Both the position numbers and the translations under genes were made by a program. The notes under the pieces were generated by a model. It was given only the letters and a program-made list of their open reading frames with translations. It searched no databases and was not told the origin of the DNA. A DNA stretch of 64,000 nt. Source: Diphasiastrum complanatum (taxonomy: Eukaryota > Streptophyta > Lycopodiopsida > Lycopodiales > Lycopodiaceae). Positions 23,401-37,503 of the stretch are shown here, piece after piece. The stretch lies in NCBI GenBank assembly GCA_029204225.1, contig CM055097.1, forward strand, positions 45,496,050-45,560,049. Direction: 5' to 3'. Each line of letters opens with the position of its first letter. Position 1 is the stretch's first letter.

Positions 23401-24161
23401 TATAGTGGGTTTCCTTCCTTGCCTAATCTGAATCCAAGATCTAGTCAATCTAGCATCAAAGAGACAGAGTTAGTAGTCACGTGTAGGTTCGTTCCCATGA
23501 GAGCGATAGTATAGTTCAGATTTCAACATGAATGGAGGCTCTAACACTAACATCCATTAACACTAAGCATTAACACTGCATCCATTAACCCTACTTCCAT
23601 TAACCCTAAATCCACAACAATGATAGAAACTTACTCTTCTCTCTCTCCTTTTCTCTCTCACAAAAAGCATAAGAAATAGCAATCCCAATAATGATCAAAT
23701 CCAACAATTAGCAAAATCCAAAGAAAGCATGAGGAATGGAGGAGAAGAGAGGAAGAGCAAGGACATTCATCAATCCATTTCTAAAGAGAACCAATCTGCT
23801 TTATTGAAATGAGAAAATGAGCATGAGGAACAACTCGAGTTGGTTCCTTTTTATAATAGAGAGGAGGACCATGGCCTCTGAATCCTATTGGTCCAGTCTT
23901 GCCTCTCTTTTTATTCAAATTTAAAAAAATGTGGGAACCATCAAAATTGGAGGGAAACCCAACTTTATTCACTAACTTGACATTCAGGCCCTGCGACATT
24001 AAAAGTCCCGCAAAAAGGCCTAAAGTCCTTTTATTAACTTTTAACTAATCAATCAAATAACTATGTGATCATCGGGTTGGACTTACACACGCAGGGTGCC
24101 AAATCCCTCTCACTTATTAACTAGGGTTAGGGTTGCCTTGGGATCCGCAAACCCTTCAACA
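23401..24161 (-). repeat. Gypsy-1 3' LTR
   Basis: Homologous and same-oriented to the LTR at 61165-61898. On the minus strand it begins TGTTGAAGGGTTTGCGGATC and ends ...AAACCCACTATA. It contains a palindromic TCCCGC segment and CT-rich runs. It truncates the Copia-3 LTR, so Gypsy-1 inserted after Copia-3. No partner 5' LTR for this copy is present above 26.8 kb. Confidence 0.82.
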
Positions 24162-24180
24162 ATATCCCCCACCAAAACTG
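24162..24180 (-). other. Gypsy-1 polypurine tract
   Basis: Minus strand reads TTTTGGTGGGGGATAT immediately before the LTR start, a typical plus-strand priming site. It fixes the element's orientation and shows that the ORF above it is the last one before the 3' LTR. Confidence 0.75.
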
Positions 24181-24258
24181 GTGGCGATCCCATGAAACCT
24201 GCAATATGCAGTTATTGGGGACTTTTATTGGCTTTGCGCGAATCTTAATTAAATCATA

Positions 24259-26422
24259 TTACACCTTCTCCATAAAGTCAAGGCGTGCAGTATTGAAATC
24301 CAAATTATGCGGCAGGAAACAACGGTGGGCTCCGACAATCCACTTGGAAGTTGTCCATGAGGTGAAGCGGGATTCCCAAAAGCCTCCCATCATAGCTGCA
24401 CGGAAATACAGTCGGGCAATCGGCAGCTGATCTTTGATTTGCTCTGAGGCCATCGGCTTATTTGGATCAAATGCCAGGGTAGGAAGGCAATCGTCCCATT
24501 TGGTTGCCACTGACGCCAACAAAGTTAGATCTTTTGCAAACATTGCCGATTGTCGCATTGTTGGATCCGGAGAGTGGACATACTCTCTCTGATATGCTTG
24601 TAAGGCCCGATGGAAATCCACTGAAATGTTCTAGCTGTAAGGCTGATGGATGTCGATTGGGTGGTCGCATCCAATTCGCCTTGAAGCCGTGTGCGATCTT
24701 GTTTGGCCATTTGTAATTGCCCCTTCAGCAGCTGCACCTGTTGCTTGGCATCTTGGACTGCCTTATCTACTTGATCCTGTGCAGTTGTCAGGGCGTTTTG
24801 CAGGGAGCTGATGTAGGTTTCCAAGCGATCAAACTGTTGCTGGGCCAATGTCTTTTCACTTTTCAGCCTTTTCTTCATGTTGCTTGGCTATCTTCACCTC
24901 TCAATCCAGCTGGACAATTTTTTGGTTGATTAGAGTGTTTTCGGATCCTAAGTCAAAGATCCTCTGTTCCATTTCTTTCTTCTTATCCAGCATAGACTGG
25001 ATCACTTGCCCAAGGCTTGAAACTAACCCGAGAGCATCACCAGAATCGACAGTCGTGGAGGTGGCAGCAACAGAAGACCCTGATGGTACTATCCGTGGTA
25101 GGCATGGAATAGGTGCCAAGGTCTCTTCTTCTTCAAAAATATCCTCGTCTTCAAACCCTTCAGACACCGTGGCATCGAACTGCTTTGGTGACTTTACAAT
25201 TGTGTCGACCCGAAGTGTGGCTGGGCTACCCTGTGTGAGTAGTTGCTGATTGGCATCTTTGACACCAACAGTAGCTTCATGGATATGCCCGAATCTTCTT
25301 CCAGGGGATTGGGGTTCAAAGGGCACTGGGCTCTGGGGCATTTCAAAGATTTCGGTGGCCCCAAGGGGGTCGGAATCATCGAACATATCCATGAAGAACT
25401 GTGTATTGGGTGAGGTTGCTTCGATGTGCAGGGGTGAGGCGGCCTGGGCAGCTGTGATGGGAATGGTAGGCCCAATGGTCACAGATTGTCCTTGTATGGG
25501 AGCAAAGGCAAGGGAAGCATCAGAGGTGAGGGGAATGGGAAGTTCAGTGCGAACAGCAGCAGGTGGTGGAAGCGCAACTGATGAGGTATGCCTAGTACGT
25601 CGTCGTGATGCGGAAGGCGAGTCAGGAATTACGATCTCGCTGCATGGACGACGACAACTATGAGAACTTGAGGCCTGATGAGATGACTCGACCGGTGCTT
25701 CTTCATGAACCGAAAGTACAGAATCTAGGTGGAAGCCATGGATTCTATTTTCTAAGTGAAGCGGCTAAGAGGGACAATAGAGAGCCAGCGATGAACTTCT
25801 GCTTTGTATTGGCCTTAATAGCTCGCTTGAGCTCACCATAAACAATCTTGAACCAGTTATATGGTCCAAGAGGGGCTTTGGCCAACTTTGTGTGGGACTC
25901 CAGTATCCTGTGAAGGATTTGAGATGTGATGCGGTCTTTCCTGAGGTTGCCAACCATCAGAAAATGATTCAACAACTGGGCAGCGACGTGAATGGAAGGC
26001 TCAGTGATGGCTTCTAGAAGATAGCTATCATTAGTCCAGTGCAGATCGTTGGTGAGGTCAATGTATGGCTTGATGGCCTGTTTGGCATGCTTGTGATTGG
26101 GTGAGGCTTGCGTACCAGATGAGATTCCTATAGCTGCAAGTGCGGCCTCAGTGACACGCACCTTGTGTGTGGCTCCTTGGAAGGTGATATAGAACTTGGA
26201 TTTCTCTTCCTTCCACGTACTGAAGGCAAGAGTGATGAAATCCATATTGATGCATCCCGAAAAGGCTCTCTCATGAATACCCATTGCAGTAAGTAGAGGC
26301 TCCGCAAGGGTCATCCACTGAGTGACCATGCTTGTGCTAGGAAGAATCATGATGTCCGTTGCAGATGGGACATCACGATGGATAGTATAGCGCGGAGACT
26401 GGGAAGTATCAGTAGAAGACAT
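24259..26422 (-). pseudogene. Unfamiliar post-pol ORF of Gypsy-1, frame-broken
   Basis: I do not recognise this protein family. The first frame (26422-25745, 225 aa) starts at an ATG and is a mixed alpha/beta domain with no transmembrane segment (MTLAEPLLTAMGIHERAFSG, LLNHFLMVGNLRKDRI, YGELKRAIKANTKQKF). A +1 shift near 25750 leads to a Ser/Pro-rich, then acidic linker, open to 24901 (GFEDEDIFEEEETLAP). This ends in a coiled-coil start (VIQSMLDKKKEMEQRIFDLG). Stops interrupt the coiled coil, which continues at 24878-24670 (SSLQNALTTAQDQVDKA). The C-terminal domain is at 24621-24259 (FHRALQAYQREYVHSPDP, ASVATKWDDCLPTLAFD, FRAAMMGGFW). Total is about 700 codons. A second copy at 37504-38530 keeps the coiled coil and C-terminal domain. 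The position between pol and the 3' LTR is where Athila/Tat elements carry extra or env-like ORFs. A distant link to plant transposon-associated domains is only a guess. Confidence 0.65.
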
Positions 26423-26815
26423 GATGATCAGAAAGGAATTATAACGCGTGAAAGTGTATCAAAAGGCAATGCAGGAAATTTGGAAGGCTTTGGTGGCAAG
26501 AAAAATTCGCAAGAGCTTCGCTAGCACAAGTGAGGAATGATTCGAATTCAGCCAACTTATAGGTGAATTTGGTGGGTCCATTACACTAAATAGTAGTTGG
26601 ACTGATCAGTTCTGAACAAAAATTTGCAAGCAGGTACAGTACTGTAAAAATAGGCTATAAAAATCTCGGCGAAGGTTTCTAGGGATCTGAACCTATCAGG
26701 CGAACGTTTTCTAGGGCTGGCGAAGGATGAACCTTCGCCCAGGTACTGTCATAAATGCTTTTTTTCACAATCTCAACCTATGGACAACCTAATTTTGACA
26801 TTCAAGTGAGGAGCA
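26423..26815 (-). promoter_or_regulatory. Leader of the Gypsy-1 extra ORF with GGCGAAGG repeats and hairpin
   Basis: The segment matches 37270-37570 in reverse complement. It holds several copies of GGCGAAGGTT or its complement (near 26668, 26700 and 26719). The sequence GGCGAAGG-ATGAA-CCTTCGCC at 26719-26739 is a perfect 8-bp stem with a 5-base loop. Similarity to the other copy ends near 26815. The role is unknown; promoter, RNA structure or translational control are all possible. Confidence 0.6.
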
Positions 26816-27560
26816 AGCTCCTAAGATGTCACTACGCAGCAGTTGAATTCAACTGTGCGCCTTGCCGGTCGAAGTCAACTACCCATACACCACGTTGCGA
26901 TGGACAATTTATGTGTTCATGTTTTATTCATAGATATGGTATCTATCATGTTTTCATATATCACTTTAAATATGTTTTTCAAGTTTGAAATACAAGATAA
27001 TATGATGAAAACATACATATTATTATAGATCTAAATGGCGTTCTTTTATGGGACAAGCATTCTTGCTTGACAAATGTTCACAAATTTCAAGAAAAGTTAA
27101 TACAACTACACTCTGGATGGTTGGAGTAGTTTAACAAACTTTTATCATTGTATAAAGTTGGAACTTTTAGCTTCTTCCATGTATGTGCATAGTTTCTATC
27201 ACCATCTTATATTGGAAATAACGATTCTTGATAAAGGGATAAATGCCATATTGAAAAATGCCAAGATTGATTTTGTAGGATTCTGTCAAGAATTGCTAAC
27301 AAATGTTTGTGTAAAATCTTTTTGTTGTCCTTAGGTTTAGAGGATTTGATATTAAAAACCCTCCAAGGTTAATAATACAAAAAAATTCATGAATATGATT
27401 CATGGAAGGATTTGAGAGTCAATCCAACCTATAAGCCGCTTCTTTTTAGATGATTCCTAGACAATGACTCTAGAAAAATGTAATCTCTTGTTCCCAAGGC
27501 AGCTTGTGGCCTCCGCCACTCACTGACCTGGTCCCAAATTATTTATGGGAATGGCCATTA
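26816..27560. other. Anonymous stretch between Gypsy-1 and the protease promoter
   Basis: AT-rich, without recognisable coding or element features. Any pol sequence of Gypsy-1 is absent here, so that element is 5'-truncated at about 26815. Confidence 0.4.
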
Positions 27561-27568
27561 CCTACTAC

Positions 27569-27605
27569 ATATATTACCTCCACAAGTGTGGAGAACACAA
27601 GCACG
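27569..27605 (+). promoter_or_regulatory. Upstream copy of duplicated promoter-like segment
   Basis: ACATATATTACCTCCACAAG followed by TGTGGAGAACACAAGCA is repeated with about six changes exactly 300 bases downstream. It contains a TATA-like core. Confidence 0.45.
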
Positions 27606-27644
27606 TCATTATATGTCTTTGTGTATAGTATTTAGTACACAACT

Positions 27645-27778
27645 TTGGTATGTCCATCCAAAGAGAGAGATTCCCATCCAAGGGTTTTGGCTAAGTAAGA
27701 GAGTGTCATTTAACAAGAACCCTTGGATGGGCATCATTATCACTTCACAAGAACTTTGGATGGACATCACTCTCTCTG
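27645..27778. repeat. Nested imperfect inverted repeat upstream of the protease gene
   Basis: CCCATCCAAGGGTT (27673-27686) pairs with AACCCTTGGATGGG (27718-27731). Outside it, GTCCATCCAAAG (27651-27662) pairs with CTTTGGATGGAC near 27754-27765, and GAGAGAGA pairs with TCTCTCT. Together they form a long hairpin of about 130 bases between the two promoter-like copies. It could be a small foldback or MITE-like element. Confidence 0.65.
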
Positions 27779-27868
27779 TTAACCACGACCCTTCTTGGAT
27801 GCACATGTGGGTGCAATAGGCAAGAAGCAAAAAGGCAATAAATGCTTGTGCAATTTTTAGACCCACGC

Positions 27869-27905
27869 ACATATATTAGCTCATCAAGTGTGGAAAACCC
27901 AAGCA
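27869..27905 (+). promoter_or_regulatory. Probable core promoter of the aspartic protease gene
   Basis: ACATATATTAGCTCATCAAG followed by TGTGGAAAACCCAAGCA lies about 105-140 bases before the start codon, with a TATA-like CATATATTA at its left end. Spacing suits a TATA box with a short 5' UTR. No direct evidence of transcription is available. Confidence 0.4.
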
Positions 27906-28009
27906 TTTTCTCTTCTCCTATAGGATAATTTAGTATAGCTATTTTACAACTTTGTTGGTGCTGGTGATGCTACTCTTGATGCAAAGTAGTTGTCTCACCT
28001 AGCTTCCAA

Positions 28010-29443
28010 ATGTTGATCCAACCTTTCCTAATCGCTCATTGTGCATGTCTGGTCTTGCTGATTGGGCCAAGTGTAGGCGCAGGGGTGGTGAACAACTTTA
28101 CATTCTCCAATGATAAATTAGCAGCTGTTGAGAGCTTCAACAATGTGCAAATGGGCATGATGACGACTGAATTACTGCACTTTGATCATGATGATTCACC
28201 TTTGAGAGTCTCAGAGAAAAATGCAACTATGCACGAGAGGTTGGTCGAAGCTGGGAATAGAGGCCACAAGAGAGCTGCCATTCTTTTTGCAAAAATCAGA
28301 GCTACAATTGATGGAAATTATGAGAATGCAGCTTCATTGGAATCACTTTTGACATACAACGGTTTCAACTATGGCTATCTGATAGTGATGAGATTGGGAA
28401 GTCCACCTGTTAAATTCCAGTTCATTTTTGACACGGGGAGTGGCCTCACTTGGGTGGGATGCAACCATCGCCGCTATAAGGGAGTAGCTGTCCCTAGTTT
28501 CAATTCCAGCAACTCTTCAACCTACAAAGATGTTCCTTGTGAATCTAAGACATGTCAAGCTGTGGGGACTGGTTGCTACAAGGGGATTTGTACCTTCAAC
28601 TATTCTTATGCAGATGGTTCTTCACTCTTAGGCAACTTAGCATACGACACTCTTACCATGACAAGATTGGATGGAAGTTTGCATGAATTCAGTAATTTTA
28701 TGTTTGGATGTGCAAATCATCTTTTAGGCCAATATGATATTCAAGGCGTGACGGGCTGGGATAGAAATTTTACTTCTCTTCCATCACAGCTCTCTAAGGT
28801 CATACCCAACAAATTTTCCTACTGTTTGGTGCCATACTACAATGCCAATAACCTCACAAGCACCTTGAAGCTTGGTGCTGCAGCTCAGCTTCATGGAGCT
28901 GCAGTGCAAACGACTCCATTTGTGTCCAATAGAGCGATAGATGAATTCTACTCATTGAACTTGCTAGCAATTACCCTTGGAAATGTTACAGCATATTTGC
29001 CTCCTCAAAATAGCTCGCTAGATCCTAATAATGGCACACTAATAGACTCGGGCACTACATATACATATGTTGCTACTGCTGTGTTTGCTCCACTAGCAAA
29101 GGCTTTCATGCAAGCAACTTCAGATCTGCCTCCAGCGAATGGCTCCAAAGCAGGATTGGAGTTGTGTGTGAATGTGAGACAACATAGGAACTATACGTTT
29201 CCACGATTAACCTTGCATTTTGAGAATGCAACAATGCATCTCCCAAAGGATAATTATCTCGTTCCTATTAGCCATAATATTATTTGCCTAAACATGATAG
29301 CTAGTACATCTGATGCCCCAGAGCTTACTATAATCGGTTACTACTACCATCAGAATTTTGAGGTCCTCTATGACAACATGAAGTCACAGCTATCATTTGC
29401 TCTCAAAGATTGTAGCTACACTTCTAGCTTCTCACCCCCATAA
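28010..29443 (+). CDS. Nepenthesin-type aspartic protease, intronless, 477 aa
   Basis: A complete A1B (nepenthesin-like) aspartyl protease. Residues 1-24 form a hydrophobic signal peptide, so the product enters the secretory pathway (apoplast or vacuole). The propeptide includes the family motif TTELLHFDHDDSPL at 52-65. The first catalytic motif is FDTGSGLTWVGC (D141). The flap is YSYADGS (about 198-204), preceded by the Cys-rich nepenthesin insert (C177, C182, C189, C194). The second catalytic motif is LIDSGTTYTYV (D346). The C-terminal part holds the usual IIGYYYHQNFEVLYD segment, where most relatives have IIGN or ILGN. The typical GxxGFGRGPLS motif is altered to GVTGWDRNFTSLPSQL at about 246-261. 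Many N-glycosylation sequons are present. The lack of introns is common in this family. Both aspartates remain, so activity is plausible; the target is unknown. Confidence 0.92.
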   Translation: MLIQPFLIAHCACLVLLIGPSVGAGVVNNFTFSNDKLAAVESFNNVQMGMMTTELLHFDHDDSPLRVSEKNATMHERLVEAGNRGHKRAAILFAKIRATIDGNYENAASLESLLTYNGFNYGYLIVMRLGSPPVKFQFIFDTGSGLTWVGCNHRRYKGVAVPSFNSSNSSTYKDVPCESKTCQAVGTGCYKGICTFNYSYADGSSLLGNLAYDTLTMTRLDGSLHEFSNFMFGCANHLLGQYDIQGVTGWDRNFTSLPSQLSKVIPNKFSYCLVPYYNANNLTSTLKLGAAAQLHGAAVQTTPFVSNRAIDEFYSLNLLAITLGNVTAYLPPQNSSLDPNNGTLIDSGTTYTYVATAVFAPLAKAFMQATSDLPPANGSKAGLELCVNVRQHRNYTFPRLTLHFENATMHLPKDNYLVPISHNIICLNMIASTSDAPELTIIGYYYHQNFEVLYDNMKSQLSFALKDCSYTSSFSPP

Positions 29444-29512
29444 TGTTACTGCTATCATTTGCTCTCAAAGATTGTAGCTACACTTCTAGCTTCTCACCCC
29501 CATAATGTTACT
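29389..29512 (+). repeat. 62-bp tandem duplication spanning the protease stop codon
   Basis: Positions 29389-29450 and 29451-29512 are essentially identical. The unit covers the last 17 codons, the TAA stop (29441-29443) and seven bases of 3' UTR. The second copy lies wholly in the 3' UTR and does not change the protein. Its near identity points to a very recent event. Confidence 0.95.
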
Positions 29513-30790
<1,278 letters not shown>

Positions 30791-30791
30791 A

Positions 30792-30800
30792 GGGGGGGGG

Positions 30801-30887
<87 letters not shown>
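30792..30887. repeat. (G)12(GA)n microsatellite
   Basis: A run of twelve G followed by about 42 GA units. It lies about 150 bases from the truncated end of the Copia-2b fragment. Confidence 0.95.
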
Positions 30888-30889
<2 letters not shown>

Positions 30890-31039
30890 ATGAACGATCT
30901 CTTCATGTATGAACTCAATTATTATGAGTCAATATCCTCATTACATTGCTCATCAGTTACTGGCTCATTCTCATCAATATCTAGGTCCATACTCTCATCT
31001 GTATCTAATTCTAAGTGCAACCATAAATTACACCATAGT

Positions 31040-32465
31040 TCTTACGAAGAATTCATAAAAAAAAGTTATAAAATACTTTGCATCCTTCAGCGAAGATTTT
31101 TTCATCGGGCCACAAATGTTTGAATGTACAATGTCTAACAATCCTCTAGCAGTATGCTGATGGCCTGATCTAAATGGTTTCCTAGTCTGTTTACCAACTA
31201 GACAATCTTGACAGACAGGTAACTCGATTTTATCTCTAGGATAGTCTACATCAAGAACAATAGAATGTCGAGACATTCGTTGTACAACAACATGATTCAA
31301 GTGACCAAGTCTATAATGCCAAAGTAAAATTTTATTTGCATGAATAGAAGTATTGAACGCCTGACTAGAGGCAGAAAAGCAATGCCTTAATCTATACAAG
31401 TATCCATGCCTCTTTCTGAGTGCTAGGATCTTGCATGTCCTATCAACTACTTTGCACTGATCACATTCAAATTCTACTCTATGTCCTAGATCTGTGATTC
31501 TTCTTACAGAGAGCAGATTTGTAGATAAATTTGGTATATACAGGACTTTAGGATGTAGCTTAGACTGATCATTTGCAAAGCTTAATCTTATAGTACCTTC
31601 ACCTTTAATAGCTTGCGTGCTATTGTTGCCAAGGTGAACATATTTATTGGTACTGTAGGGTGTTTAGGACTCGAAACAACCAATGAGGCTGGTCATATGC
31701 CGAGTGGCACCGGAATCCAGAAACCAAGAACTGTCATTGGATGCTCCTTGATGGTTGGTCATAAGGGCATCATGATCCGCTTCTTGAATAGGCTGTGGAG
31801 CTTCTGTAGCTACATTTGCCACTTGATTCGACTGCCCCTTATTGTTGTTCTTAGCTTGTAATATCCGGCAGTCTTGAATTTCGTGGTTGTTTTGCTTGCA
31901 GTATCTACAGAACAGCTTCTTCTTCGTCTGCGGATTCGACTGTTTCTTGTGTTGTGCTGGTTTTTGGTCTTGTTTTGATTGCTTTGGGACTTCCTTCTTC
32001 TTCTGCTTAGTCATGCTCTTGTTGATGTACAAGGCTTGAGAGTCAACTGAGGAACTTGAGGCTTCGTTCCTCCGCGTGTCTTCCTGCAACAACATTGTAA
32101 TGACTCTCGAAAGAGTCAGTTCTGGATGTGTCGTGATGATCATCACCTAGTTGTCATATGAACTTGGCAAGCTTGTAAGCAGTTGCATCATTGCGTCTTG
32201 ATCGTCTATGAGAGATTCAACAACGGCCATTTGCTTCAACAGGTTCTTGAATTGGTTGATGTGATTCTGCAGGGAATCACCATTCACCATCTTGAGGGAG
32301 TAAAAAAAATTTTTGAGATGTAGCTTGAAAGCTATATCTCGCACTTCGTATAGTGTGCTCAAGATGTCCCAGACTTCTTTGGATGTTTGGGCCTCGGATA
32401 CGTGGCCGATCTGGGTATCTGAAATGTTGAGGATGATCAACGTGAAAACCTTTCCATCCTTCAGC
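31040..32465 (-). pseudogene. Copia-2b: gag-to-integrase fragment of the Copia-2 family
   Basis: On the minus strand this fragment runs from inside gag (KAEGWKGFHVDHPQHF region, 32465) to the start of integrase (KYFITF, about 31060). It is nearly identical to Copia-2 at about 20490-21900. It keeps an intact CCHC knuckle (CRYCKQNNHEIQDC) and protease motif (WFLDSGATRHMTS), which Copia-2 has partly lost. It has its own TGG-to-TAG stop near 32152 and frame breaks near 31410-31660. LTRs, most of integrase, RT and RNase H are missing at both ends. Confidence 0.88.
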
Positions 32466-35739
<3,274 letters not shown>

Positions 35740-36850
35740 CGTGGATCAGACAATATTCTACGTAGATGTGTTTTACCGCATGAAATACTAGATTTAATCA
35801 TGTTTTCACATGATGGCATGGGCGGAGGACACTTCTCTATCGATATTACAGTTTGCAAACTTTTGTAATCAGGTTGTTGGTGGCCTATGCTTCATAAGGT
35901 CACATAAAATTATATTCAGACATGTGATGTTTGCCAGCGAGCACGACGGCCTACTAGACAGAACTATGAACCCTTGCATCCAAGCGTCGTTGAAAAATGG
36001 GGACTGGATTATGTTGGTCCTATTCATCCAAGGATCTCAAGACCGATACATTATCATAGCAACTGATTATATGACCAAGTGGGTTGAAGCCAAAGCTGTC
36101 AAAGTTGTTGATGAAATCCATGGCCAAGTTTCTTTACAAAAATATCATTATCAGATTTGGATGTCCAATCGAGATTGTCAGTGACCGGGGTACACACTTT
36201 GTTAATCAAACGATAAAGTGTTTACTGGAAGATTTTTTTGTTATACATAGATTTAGTACTCTCCTTACTATCCTAGAGGGAATGGCCAAGCTGAATCTTC
36301 CAATAAGATTCTCTGCACTATTATAACGAAAACAGTTGAAGCGAGTCGGTCTGATTGGGAACATAAATTGTATGTAGCATTATGGGCATTCAGAACCGCT
36401 TACAAAAGTAGTACAAATTAAACACCCTTTCAATTGGTTTATGGTCAAGATGTTGTCATGCCAATTGACTTTTTAATTCCATCTTTACGCATAGCGCAAA
36501 AGAACGGCTAAATGATGATAAGTCTTTACAACTATGTCATGAAGCGTTGCACAAATTATGTGAGACACGATTGATGACAGTTCATGCGTTAGCAGTAGAG
36601 AAAGCTCGCCGCAAGACATGGCACGATCGTCGATTGCACAAAAAGGATCTGAAAGCATGAGATCTCACACTGATGTACAAAACCAAGCTGATCAAGGGAA
36701 AATTGAAGTTTACCGGTGAAGGACCATATAAAGTGAAGGAAATCTTGAACTATGGAGCAATGATTCTTGAGCACTTGGACAGGAAACAATTTGATACTTC
36801 TGTGAATGGCAGCTGATTACACAAGTTTTGACAGCCTGCTCCACCAGTTC
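35740..36850 (+). pseudogene. Ty3/gypsy integrase fragment, Athila/Tat-like
   Basis: Traceable across frames: HEILDLIMFSHDGMGGGH and CDVCQRARRPTRQNYEPLHP (HHCC zinc domain), then VEKWGLDYVGPIHP, YIIIATDYMTKWVEAKAV, IRFGCPIEIVSDRGTHF and HKLYVALWAFRTAYKSST. QLVYGQDVVMPIDFLIPSLR and a C-terminal segment (EGPYKVKEILNYGAMIL) follow. These motifs are those of the non-chromoviral Athila/Tat branch. Frames are broken many times. The second copy of the unfamiliar ORF follows in the same orientation, which supports its post-pol position. Confidence 0.8.
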
Positions 36851-37149
36851 AGCAAGCATGATCTAAATGATTTTTTATTTTTAATTGTTTTTCAATTTTT
36901 TATTTTCAATATTTAATTGTTGAGTTTTGTTTGAAAAAGACAGAAAAAAAAAATGAAGAAAGCCTGATGAGCAAAAGTCAGAAAAGTCATTAGAATGGAA
37001 AAAGAGGAAGGAAAGTATTTTCAAAAGATAATTTTTGATGGAAAATGAATTATACAATCACTGTTTTGGTCATAAGTTGCCTATACAGTATTGTGAACCT
37101 CTGCTGAGCTTTCAGATTGTACATCCACTTCAGATATATCTATATTGAG
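36851..37149 (+). other. Spacer after the gypsy integrase
   Basis: AT-rich spacer with A-rich and T-rich runs. No coding content seen. Confidence 0.4.
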
Positions 37150-37503
37150 ATGGGCGAAGGTTCTTTTCCAGAAAAAAAAAAATTTGAGTTAGGTGAATGA
37201 CCAGCAATATGCCATTTTGGGAACCTTCGTCGAGCACCTTACTCTCCTTAGAAACCTTTGCTGACATGCTAGATGGTCTTAAAATGTCAAAATTAGGTTG
37301 GCGATAGGTTCAGATTTTGTATATTTGCATTTATGACGGTACTTGGGCGAAGGTTCATCCTTCGCCAACCATGGACAACGTTCGTCGGATGGCTTCAGAG
37401 CCTCAAAAACCTTCGCCGGGATTTTTATAACCTACTTTCATAGTATTGTACAAGCCTGCAAATTTCTATTCAGAACTGATCAGCCAAACTAGTATTTAGT
37501 GTA
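37150..37503 (+). promoter_or_regulatory. Leader with GGCGAAGG repeats and hairpin, second copy
   Basis: Copies of GGCGAAGGTT or its complement occur near 37153, 37221, 37346, 37359 and 37407, with diverged forms near 37251 and 37378. GGCGAAGG-TTCAT-CCTTCGCC at 37346-37366 keeps the same 8-bp stem as 26719-26739. Downstream sequence (GAACTGATCAG, TAGTGTAATGGACC) also matches the other copy. Confidence 0.6.
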
